Made by a program: the position numbers and the translations under genes. Of a stretch of DNA of 20,600 nucleotides, positions 8,372 through 14,399 are shown piece after piece. Location of the stretch: assembly GCA_963933055.1 (NCBI GenBank), contig CAWVSY010000063.1, positions 1 to 20,600 on the forward strand. The letters run 5' to 3'. Position 1 is the stretch's first letter; each line of letters begins with the position of its first letter. Under the pieces are notes generated by a model. That model ran no database searches. It was not told the DNA's origin and was given only the letters and a program-made list of their open reading frames with translations. The stretch is from Oleispira sp963933055 (lineage in GTDB: Bacteria > Pseudomonadota > Gammaproteobacteria > Pseudomonadales > Oceanobacteraceae).

Positions 8372-8908
8372 ATGAAACAACTTAAGCCCTGCGTCATCTG
8401 GTTTACGGGCTATAGCGGTGCCGGAAAATCGAGCCTTGCCTGTGAGCTTGAAAAACAACTATCAATATTGGGAGTTGCGACTTCAAGCCTAGATGGAGAT
8501 ATCGTGCGCGCAGGTTTATGCAAAGATCTGAGCTTTAACAAGGCGGATAGAACCGAGAATATTCGCCGCATTGGTCATGTTGCCCAACCGTTAGTCGACG
8601 CTGGGCGGGTTGTTTTGTGTGCCTTCATATCACCTTTTCGTGAAGACCGAGATAATGTTCGCCGACTTTTTAAACAGGGTGAGTTCATCGAGGTTTTTGT
8701 TGATACTCCCCTCGCGGTATGTGAACGGCGCGATGTGAAAGGTTTGTATAAAAAAGCAAGAGCTGGTGAAATAAAGGATTTCACCGGCATCGACTCTCCT
8801 TACGAAAAGCCTTTCGCCCCCGAAATTCATTTTCGCTCTTGTGAAAATGGCTCTATCGAGATATCTGCACAACGTATACTTAGGTATTTACAGCAAACTA
8901 ATGAGTAA
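8372..8908 (+). CDS. cysC: Adenylylsulfate (APS) kinase
   Basis: Phosphorylates APS with ATP to PAPS in the cytoplasm. 178 residues: P-loop GYSGAGKSS (13-21), the APS-binding run DGDIVRAGL...ADRTENIRRIGHVA (41-71), FISPFREDRDNVRRLF with the family's Ser87, VDTPLAVCERRDVKGLYKKA, and the lid FTGIDSPYEKP. The protein lacks the about 20-residue N-terminal extension of the CysC partners of CysDN, and no sulfurylase gene is next to it. It stands 50 bases after the reductase gene, so it may share its transcript. Such stand-alone kinases often feed sulfotransferases; none is seen here. Confidence 0.94.
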   Translation: MKQLKPCVIWFTGYSGAGKSSLACELEKQLSILGVATSSLDGDIVRAGLCKDLSFNKADRTENIRRIGHVAQPLVDAGRVVLCAFISPFREDRDNVRRLFKQGEFIEVFVDTPLAVCERRDVKGLYKKARAGEIKDFTGIDSPYEKPFAPEIHFRSCENGSIEISAQRILRYLQQTNE

Positions 8909-8934
8909 TTCTGAACATCACCCAACTGCATTTA

Positions 8935-8948
8935 TTGACTTAAATCAA
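8935..8948. promoter_or_regulatory. FNR/Anr-like box upstream of the GTPase operon
   Basis: TTGAC-TTAA-ATCAA differs by one base from the FNR consensus TTGAT-N4-ATCAA and lies within a longer dyad (TTTATTGA ... TCAATAAA, 8931-8952). Its centre is about 90 bases upstream of the start expected from the candidate promoter at 8997-9025, a spacing known for class I FNR sites. The same dyad could instead be a weak terminator of cysC, but it has no T-run. Confidence 0.42.
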
Positions 8949-8996
8949 TAAACTGAACAACTAGTTAATAAAACTAACAGATAGCAGTCATTATCA

Positions 8997-9025
8997 TTTC
9001 CAAGCCAATCCATTTGCCTTATGAT
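8997..9025 (+). promoter_or_regulatory. Candidate promoter of the six-gene GTPase operon
   Basis: TTTCCA (8997-9002) and TATGAT (9020-9025) with a 17-base spacer; the -10 has one mismatch, the -35 is weak, as expected for an activator-dependent promoter. It is 49 bases before the first ATG. Confidence 0.35.
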
Positions 9026-9074
9026 CCGCGCTTTCATTATTGCCTAAGTTTTTATTCATTAGGCTGTTGTTTTT

Positions 9075-10085
9075 ATGAAGCGGAATCTCATGCCATTATC
9101 TGTACAACTTCTAGCGATGAGCCAAGCCTCTTTGAGGAATATCTCAGGATTCATTAAAACCAAAGGAAAAACACATTTTACATTGAGCGATGCACAACCT
9201 GCTGAGGTGATCATTATTGATATTGATACTCAGGAAGGCAAAGATTTATTCTTACAACATCGAACCAATAATACCCAGTCTCATATTGTCACTCTTTCTT
9301 TATCACCGGTTAAAGATGATGGTATCTCAAGCTTTCAAATTCAAAAACCGATTACCGGCGTTGAATTAATTCGAACAGCTGAAAAAATAAAGTCATTAGC
9401 GAAGAAAAACAAAGCCAGCGCTAAAAATAATATCCCTGATAAACACTTAACAAAAAAAACGGCAAACGATAATAGTCAACGCTATGAACCGAGCGAGACA
9501 TTACAAGGAATGTTGCGCCGAGCAATTCAATTAAGTGACAAAGAGAAGATATCCGTTGTATTACACATACAGCAATATTGCATTGAAATTAATACGGCTA
9601 ACAATAAAGCATGCTTTAATTTCCCGATGAATCGCTTACGCAGCTTATGCTATTTTCCACTGACCGCATCGACTTGTTTAATTGAAAAAGAGTCTTTGGA
9701 TCATTCATCAATGGAATATGTATCTTTGCCTATTGCTGAGCTTTCTTGGAATACTGCCTTACTATGTTCTAGAGGTCGTGCTCCTGCCAATCTGAATGAT
9801 GAATCTTTATACCAGTTAAAAAGATGGCCAAATTTAACGCGCTGGATTGCCCCCGATAACGCTTTAGCCATTGCCAGTTTATGGACTAAAAGTCCTTACA
9901 GCATCACAACGATTGCTGAACAGCTCGATATTCCTATTATCGATGTGCGCAGCTTTATAACCGCAGCGCTTGATAGCCAGCTGGCCATCATTTGCGAAGA
10001 AGCCGCTGAAGTTATTCCCTTTAAAGCAAAAAATAAAAATTCGGCTATGTTCAAAAAATTACTGGATCGTCTGAAGCGAGCTTAA
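9075..10085 (+). CDS. Degenerate receiver-like protein with C-terminal helix-turn-helix-like region, first gene of GTPase operon
   Basis: 336 residues, family not recognised. Residues about 8-108 follow the alpha/beta order of a response-regulator receiver: hydrophobic strand PAEVIIIDID with Asp49/Asp51 at the phosphorylation position, IVTLSLSP, then QKP (K91) before a helix GVELIRTAEKI. The acidic pair after the first strand is missing (LLAMSQAS), so phosphorylation is doubtful. A Lys/Ala/Asn-rich linker (108-140) leads to a second domain. Its end (about 255-305) looks like a winged helix (DNALAIASLWTKSPYSITTIAEQLDIPIIDVRSFITAALDS). The start could be the ATG at 9075 or, with the better GCGGAA upstream, the ATG at 9090. 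The small GTPase gene follows after 5 bases. A scaffold or input protein for the GTPase is my inference. Confidence 0.7.
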   Translation: MKRNLMPLSVQLLAMSQASLRNISGFIKTKGKTHFTLSDAQPAEVIIIDIDTQEGKDLFLQHRTNNTQSHIVTLSLSPVKDDGISSFQIQKPITGVELIRTAEKIKSLAKKNKASAKNNIPDKHLTKKTANDNSQRYEPSETLQGMLRRAIQLSDKEKISVVLHIQQYCIEINTANNKACFNFPMNRLRSLCYFPLTASTCLIEKESLDHSSMEYVSLPIAELSWNTALLCSRGRAPANLNDESLYQLKRWPNLTRWIAPDNALAIASLWTKSPYSITTIAEQLDIPIIDVRSFITAALDSQLAIICEEAAEVIPFKAKNKNSAMFKKLLDRLKRA

Positions 10086-10090
10086 TAGTT

Positions 10091-10624
10091 ATGCAGCAAT
10101 ATAAAATTATATTTTCAGGTCCCGTTGGCGCTGGAAAATCGACTGCCATTAAAATGTTGAGTGATATTGACGTTGTCGCTACAGAAGCAAAAGCCTCTGA
10201 TCATGTACAGCAAGTAAAAGAAAGTACGACAGTTGCTATGGACTATGGTCGTATTAATTTAGATACCAATACCATGGTACATTTATACGGAACTCCTGGG
10301 CAGGAACGCTTTAGCTTCATGTGGGATATTCTTTCTCAAGGTGCTCTTGGATTAGTTTTGTTAATTGATAGCAGTAGTGTCTCGGTAGACGCTGATATCA
10401 AAACTTACCTAGGGGCTTTTGATAAATTTCTAGCTGAAAACCCAGTCGTTATCGGTTTAACCCGTGGTGACTTAAGCGATGGTATTGATTGGGAAACCAT
10501 TCATCAAACCTTAGCGGTAATGAACATCGCAGCCCCTGTCTTCGAAGTGGATGCTAGAAACAAAGACGATATTAATATGCTAGTCGAGGCATTAGTGCTT
10601 TCGATTGACCCATCAAGCCGATAG
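10091..10624 (+). CDS. Small Ras-like GTPase of the conservon (CvnD)/COG2229 type
   Basis: 177 residues. P-loop GPVGAGKST (10-18), a switch I region ESTTVAMDYGRI (44-55), and the G3 region LYGTPGQERFSFMWD (65-79). The G3 Asp of DxxG is replaced by Gly67. The G4 motif is TRGD (124-127) instead of NKxD, and G5 may be EVDAR. TTVAMDYGRI, GTPGQ and RF-FMWD are hallmarks of CvnD proteins of Streptomyces conservons and of the COG2229 GTPases, relatives of MglA. It is a cytoplasmic switch whose activity should be set by roadblock proteins, and two such genes follow. The next gene starts 10 bases downstream. It is the core of the operon. Confidence 0.93.
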   Translation: MQQYKIIFSGPVGAGKSTAIKMLSDIDVVATEAKASDHVQQVKESTTVAMDYGRINLDTNTMVHLYGTPGQERFSFMWDILSQGALGLVLLIDSSSVSVDADIKTYLGAFDKFLAENPVVIGLTRGDLSDGIDWETIHQTLAVMNIAAPVFEVDARNKDDINMLVEALVLSIDPSSR

Positions 10625-10633
10625 GAAGTCGCT

Positions 10634-11254
10634 GTGAATTATCCGAGCGCTAAGCAGTACATTCATTTGACCCACCAAGGTGCGCATTTCGCTACTCATG
10701 CAGCGCAAGATGATGCAGATCGCGCCGTATTACTACTCTTACTAAAACGCTCGAATACACCTCGCTTAGCAGAGTTTCTACGCTTATTAAAAAGCATAAA
10801 AAAAAGCTCGTCGTTTGAGCAAGCTCTTTCTTTATTTAGCAAAGGTTATTTAATCGCCAAAGATCATGCTGATAAATTAGAAGATGTATCTCTTGAAGTA
10901 AGCCTACCCGCCGTTCTAGCCAACTTATCTGATCATCAGCATTGTGCTATCTCTGACCAAGAAGGTTTTTTATTATCTTACTCAGGTTTTGAATTAGAGC
11001 AGGCGGAACAAGCTGCGTTATTGGCAGTAGAAATATCAGGTTTGCAAGCTAAACGGCAGCAAAATATCCAAGATCTAAGTGGTAGTAATTTATCATTTAT
11101 TAGCATTATCGATACTGACGGCCAGTCGCAATTGCGTTTTTGGCCAATGTATTTCAACAAACAAGCTTTCTTCTTAGCCATTAAGGGAGAGCCATTATTA
11201 CAACAAGAAAGTTTTACTCGCTTAGCCTGGATACTGGGTCAGCGATATTTATAG
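10634..11254 (+). CDS. Unrecognised protein with a divergent roadblock-like C-terminal half
   Basis: 206 residues from a GTG start, chosen because AGGAAG lies 6 bases upstream. Residues 1-85 are helical (leucine-rich AVLLLLLKR and LAEFLRLLKSIKK). Residues about 90-185 give the order of a roadblock/LC7 fold: helix LPAVLANL, strand HCAISDQEGFLLSYSG, long helix EQAEQAALLAVEISGLQAKRQ, strands LSFISIIDTDG, QLRFWPMY, QAFFLAIKG. By-eye assignment, no confident family. In the conservon setting a second roadblock-like protein could pair with the canonical one encoded next, as a regulatory heterodimer for the GTPase (inference). Confidence 0.7.
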   Translation: MNYPSAKQYIHLTHQGAHFATHAAQDDADRAVLLLLLKRSNTPRLAEFLRLLKSIKKSSSFEQALSLFSKGYLIAKDHADKLEDVSLEVSLPAVLANLSDHQHCAISDQEGFLLSYSGFELEQAEQAALLAVEISGLQAKRQQNIQDLSGSNLSFISIIDTDGQSQLRFWPMYFNKQAFFLAIKGEPLLQQESFTRLAWILGQRYL

Positions 11255-11280
11255 TCTGTTCATAAACCATCTATTCATTA

Positions 11281-11304
11281 TTTAATCGTTTATTAATGAT
11301 TAAA
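11281..11304. repeat. AT-rich inverted repeat before the roadblock gene
   Basis: TTTAATC (11281-11287) and GATTAAA (11298-11304) around a 10-base loop, inside the only sizeable gap (69 bases) of the operon. It could be an mRNA stem affecting the expression of the downstream genes, or an operator for an internal promoter. It ends about 10 bases before AAGGA of the roadblock gene. Confidence 0.4.
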
Positions 11305-11323
11305 CAACTCGTAAGGAAAAATC

Positions 11324-11686
11324 ATGCGTGAAGAAAGCATTACTTCTATTCTAGCCGACCTTAATAGCAGTTCATCTGACATTGAAGCATCCGCTATTAT
11401 TTCAACAGACGGTCTAGTGATTGCGTCACTATTACCTGCAAACGTTGATGAAGATAGAGTCGGTGCGATGAGCGCTGCGATGTTATCGCTAGGGGATCGT
11501 ACCGCACTAGAGCTTAACCGTGGTGAGTTAGAACAAGTGCTTATTAAAGGTGCTAATGGTTATATTTTGATGACCCATGTAGGACATGATGCAGTATTAA
11601 CCGTAATGACCAAGTCCAGCGCAAAACTGGGACTTATTTTCTTAGATGTTAAACGTGCCGTTAGCGACGTTGATAGCGTTTTATAA
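11324..11686 (+). CDS. Roadblock/LC7 domain protein (MglB/CvnB type)
   Basis: 120 residues, a single canonical roadblock domain: helix ESITSILADL, strands ASAIISTDGLVIASLLP, helix EDRVGAMSAAMLSLGDRTALELN, strands EQVLIKGANGYILMTHVG and DAVLTVMTKSSAKLG, then a terminal helix. Proteins of this fold dimerise and act on small GTPases, as GTPase activator in MglB and as unspecified partner in CvnB. The obvious partner is the GTPase encoded at 10091-10624. Start ATG with AAGGA upstream. Its stop overlaps the AAGGA used by the PAS gene, so translation of the two is linked. Confidence 0.93.
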   Translation: MREESITSILADLNSSSSDIEASAIISTDGLVIASLLPANVDEDRVGAMSAAMLSLGDRTALELNRGELEQVLIKGANGYILMTHVGHDAVLTVMTKSSAKLGLIFLDVKRAVSDVDSVL

Positions 11687-11695
11687 GGAATGAAC

Positions 11696-12184
11696 ATGGG
11701 AAATATGTCACCAGAACAGATTGTTGGCGAATATAGCGAGCATTTGTTAAAACACTTTAATGGTATTGATCGAACGGTATATACCACAAGTATTGAAACA
11801 CCTTTTCCATCGGGAAAGTTGATTGTTTCTCGTACCGATCTTGAGGGTAATATCACTCATATGAACCAAGCGTTCATTGATATCTCTGGCTATAGCGAAG
11901 AAGAATTGCAAGGCCAGCCTCATGCAATTCTACGACACCCTGATATGCCGAAAGCGGTTTTTGCAGAAATTTGGCAAACCGCTAGCCGTGGTGAAAAATG
12001 GCATGGTTATGTTAAAAACTTGCGCAAAGATGGTGGCTTTTATTGGGTACACGCCACAGTGATTGCTAACATTCGCCAAGGTAAAATGATTGGTTTATCG
12101 TCCATACGACGTCAGGCATCAGCCGCAAAAATTGCAGCGGCTGAAAGCCAGTATCGCCTAATGATGGAGCAAGAAAACGCATGA
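11696..12184 (+). CDS. Single-domain Aer-type PAS protein (probable FAD/redox sensor)
   Basis: 162 residues from the ATG at 11696. An ATG at 11690 is in frame but lies directly on the AAGGA ribosome site (11685-11689), while 11696 has the right 6-base spacing. Residues about 42-142 are a PAS domain very close to that of the aerotaxis receptor Aer: IVSRTDLEGNITHMNQAFIDISGYSEEELQGQP, RHPDMP (80-85), KWHGYVKNLRKDGGFYWVHA, GLSSIRRQAS. The Arg-His-x-Asp of RHPDMP belongs to the FAD pocket of Aer, so flavin binding and redox or oxygen sensing are likely. There is no transmembrane or output domain; it must act through a partner, most simply the GTPase or roadblock proteins. Its TGA overlaps the ATG of the next gene (ATGA). 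Confidence 0.9.
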   Translation: MGNMSPEQIVGEYSEHLLKHFNGIDRTVYTTSIETPFPSGKLIVSRTDLEGNITHMNQAFIDISGYSEEELQGQPHAILRHPDMPKAVFAEIWQTASRGEKWHGYVKNLRKDGGFYWVHATVIANIRQGKMIGLSSIRRQASAAKIAAAESQYRLMMEQENA

Positions 12185-12924
12185 AATATACATTAAGTAT
12201 TTGCCCAACAACGCCGACAACGGTTATGTCTGGCTGGTATATTTTAAATACCTACTTGCAGAAGAAGCTCAATATCGCGATGCACATCGAAATGTATAAC
12301 GACTTTGATAGCCAGCGCCAAGCATTCGAAAAAGGCGAAATCGATTTTATTTATGCCAATCCTTACGATGCGACACTGCTAGTGCGCGACTTAGGCTTTT
12401 GCGCACTGAATAAACCCAACGACAGTGCAAATGAAGTCGTTATTTTGTGCAAGCAAGATTTTTCAGCACATGCTCTAACCGATTTAGAGCCCGGCGTAAA
12501 AATTGCCACAGCAAATGATCCTGCAATCAATCTAGTCGCAATGATTTTATTAGAATCGGCTGATATTGATTCTGGCAACAGTACGAATATCGATTGCAGT
12601 AGCTTTATTATTGCCGCGAAACAGGTATTAAAAGGTGATGCGGATATTGCCTTCTTACCTAAGTCGATTTACAACTCGCTATCCAAAATCATTAAAGATC
12701 AGCTGCGCCCCTTGATTAGCAGTGAAATTAGCGTGATTCATCATATCTTTGCCGGATCAGAAAAAAGCAAAGAAATTCATAGCGCTGTATCACAAGCACT
12801 TTGCGAGTTAACTGAGGATGATGCGGGTAACAATATTTTATCAAGCATTGGCATTCCGTCTTTTTCAGCTATGGAGCAGGAAGAAGCAGAGTTCATGATT
12901 GATTTGATGGATACCTTACAGTAG
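12181..12924 (+). CDS. PhnD-like solute-binding protein without signal peptide
   Basis: 247 residues. The fold order is that of phosphate/phosphonate-type periplasmic binding proteins (PhnD, Pfam Phosphonate-bd): strand YTLSICPTT, hinge residues around DFIYANPYDATLLV, EVVILCKQD, VKIATANDPAINLVAMILLESADI, AAKQVLKGDADIAFLPKSIY, and a closing helix region. The N-terminus MKYTLSICPTTPTTVMSGW has no hydrophobic signal, so the protein should stay in the cytoplasm. No ABC permease or ATPase gene is nearby. Its ATG overlaps the PAS gene stop, so equal production of the two is likely. I infer a cytoplasmic ligand sensor working with the PAS, roadblock and GTPase proteins; ligand unknown. Confidence 0.8.
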   Translation: MKYTLSICPTTPTTVMSGWYILNTYLQKKLNIAMHIEMYNDFDSQRQAFEKGEIDFIYANPYDATLLVRDLGFCALNKPNDSANEVVILCKQDFSAHALTDLEPGVKIATANDPAINLVAMILLESADIDSGNSTNIDCSSFIIAAKQVLKGDADIAFLPKSIYNSLSKIIKDQLRPLISSEISVIHHIFAGSEKSKEIHSAVSQALCELTEDDAGNNILSSIGIPSFSAMEQEEAEFMIDLMDTLQ

Positions 12925-12954
12925 CCAGTAGACTGGTCGTTGTTTTATTTCTAA

Positions 12955-12986
12955 CAGCATCATTCCCACAGGTTTGATGCTTTTTT
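12955..12986 (+). terminator. Intrinsic terminator of the GTPase operon
   Basis: Stem AGCATCA/TGATGCT (12956-12962 with 12975-12981) around a 12-base loop, followed by a run of T to 12986. It lies 32 bases after the PhnD-like gene and closes the operon. Confidence 0.8.
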
Positions 12987-13301
12987 CGTTTTACCGTTTT
13001 ATCCCTTTATTCAGTTTCAAATTCTACATATCACACCAACATGTCTTTCATGACACACCTATAGACAACCGAAGCAGACTGCATTTAAGTAACAGTAATT
13101 ATCATCGTGTTTTGTTAAGTAATGTTCACTTAAATAGATACAAAAGACAGGTTGAATACCCCTAGTGGCTGTATCATTTTTGCTCTATAGACGACAAAAT
13201 GCGCCACTTAATAAACGCGAGTCTTATTGTATAGGCCCCTATCGCCATATAATCACCACTTGTCATAATAATTAATTATCAATTTTTATAGGCATCGCAA
13301 C
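12987..13301. other. Gene-free stretch between GTPase operon and diguanylate cyclase
   Basis: With the preceding terminator this is a 377-base gap. It holds 8-base inverted repeats ATTTAAGT (13083-13090) and ACTTAAAT (13128-13135), and a promoter-like region near 13227-13253. The open frame at 12974-13165 begins inside the terminator and shows no ribosome site or protein-like pattern, so I do not call it a gene. Confidence 0.6.
13227..13253 (+). promoter_or_regulatory. Candidate promoter of the diguanylate cyclase gene with spacer palindrome
   Basis: A perfect TATAAT (13248-13253) with TTGTAT (13227-13232) only 15 bases upstream. The palindrome ATAGG-CC-CCTAT (13231-13242) fills the short spacer. 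Short spacers with a palindrome are typical of MerR-type control, but those are usually 19-20 bases, so a simple repressor site is more likely. Confidence 0.4.
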
Positions 13302-14366
13302 TTGATTCCCAATACAAACTTTAAAAGCAAAGCCTTACGAAGAATTGCGTCATATACGTACATGCCGCGTATTTTTGCTTATTTTTTTGGATTGGTAATT
13401 TCAGTCGCTATTTTTTATTCTAATCCAAATGAATATCAAGACAGACTCTGGGTTTTGCCCATCCTATTTGTCATTTGCTTAACCTGGCCTCATATCGCCT
13501 TTTTTTGGGCAAAAAGAAGCAGCAAAGCCTACAAGGTGATTATTAACAGCCTCCTCTTTGATTCATTGTTCGTAGGCCTGTGGATTCCTTTAATTGCTTT
13601 TGAACTCATTCCCTCTGCAGTTCTGTTAATGGTTCTGATGATGAATAACATCAGTGGTGGTGGCTTTAAATTGTTCACAACGGGTTTATTAACCACCGCG
13701 TTCAGCACCGTTATTGCTAGCATGTTCATGGCCCCATCCGTTCGACTGGTATCTGATATCACCGTTCTTATCGCTTGCTTGCCGATGATCATGGTTTACC
13801 CCATGCTACTTATGTCAACAAATTATAAGCTCACCCGTCTATTGCTTTCTGAAAGAGAAAAATTAGTAAAACTGAATCACAACGATAGCCTAACAGGCTT
13901 ATTCAGCCGCAGTTATTGGGAGCAGCGTTTATTAGAAGAATTTAATCGCTGTCAGCGTTCTGGCGAAAGCGCCTGTGTCATGATGGTTGATATCGATCAC
14001 TTCAAAAACATTAATGATACCTATGGCCATTTAATAGGCGATCAGGTTCTGAATCAATTTGGTAACCTATTAAAGCAGCTGCGCGTGAGCGACATAGCAG
14101 GCCGTTATGGCGGTGAAGAATTCGCGGTTATATTACCAAACAGTAGCTTAGAAGAGTCACTGCAAGTGGGTGAACGCTTACGAAAAGAGATTGAAGATTT
14201 TCAATTTAATAACATTGATAAGTGTACGGTAAGTGTGGGGATTGCATCGCTTGAAGCTAAATTTAGCGATGCTTATCAATGGCTTGATGCAGCAGACAAA
14301 GCCCTTTATAAATCGAAAAATTCTGGTCGAAATAAAGTCAGTATTTGGAATGATTTTGAAGATTAA
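13302..14366 (+). CDS. Membrane diguanylate cyclase, MASE2-GGDEF
   Basis: Makes c-di-GMP from two GTP. 354 residues. Residues about 10-175 are a hydrophobic domain with several membrane segments that fits MASE2, the sensor of AdrA/DgcC-type cyclases (RRIASYTYMPRIFAYFFGL, LTWPHIAFFWAKRS, LLFDSLFVGLWIP, ELIPSAVLLMVLMMNNISGG). A GGDEF domain follows from about 190: NDSLTGLFSRSYW, MMVDIDHFKNINDTYGH, and the active loop RYGGEEF (268-274) with intact residues. The inhibitory I-site RVSD (261-264) is in the right place, so product inhibition is expected. Start TTG at 13302 with AGG 9 bases upstream; the next in-frame ATG (residue 21) would cut into the MASE2 domain. Convergent with the chemoreceptor gene. 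Confidence 0.93.
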   Translation: MIPNTNFKSKALRRIASYTYMPRIFAYFFGLVISVAIFYSNPNEYQDRLWVLPILFVICLTWPHIAFFWAKRSSKAYKVIINSLLFDSLFVGLWIPLIAFELIPSAVLLMVLMMNNISGGGFKLFTTGLLTTAFSTVIASMFMAPSVRLVSDITVLIACLPMIMVYPMLLMSTNYKLTRLLLSEREKLVKLNHNDSLTGLFSRSYWEQRLLEEFNRCQRSGESACVMMVDIDHFKNINDTYGHLIGDQVLNQFGNLLKQLRVSDIAGRYGGEEFAVILPNSSLEESLQVGERLRKEIEDFQFNNIDKCTVSVGIASLEAKFSDAYQWLDAADKALYKSKNSGRNKVSIWNDFED

Positions 14367-14374
14367 TACTGTTT

Positions 14375-14399
14375 CAGCACCTGCTATTACATAGTGCTG
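14375..14399. terminator. Possible bidirectional terminator hairpin between convergent genes
   Basis: CAGCAC (14375-14380) and GTGCTG (14394-14399) enclose 13 bases that include the stop codon of the minus-strand receptor gene. No clear T-run on either side, so at best a weak or Rho-assisted end. Confidence 0.3.

Noticed and set aside
8931..8952. Dyad after cysC as an intrinsic terminator
   Set aside because: A/T-only arms and no T-run; an FNR-like site explains the sequence better.
9075..12924. Phosphonate transport operon, because of the PhnD-like gene
   Set aside because: No signal peptide, no permease, no ATPase; the other five genes are signalling proteins.
12974..13165. Possible 63-codon gene in the gap before the diguanylate cyclase
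   Set aside because: Starts inside the terminator hairpin, has no ribosome site and its product has no protein-like pattern.
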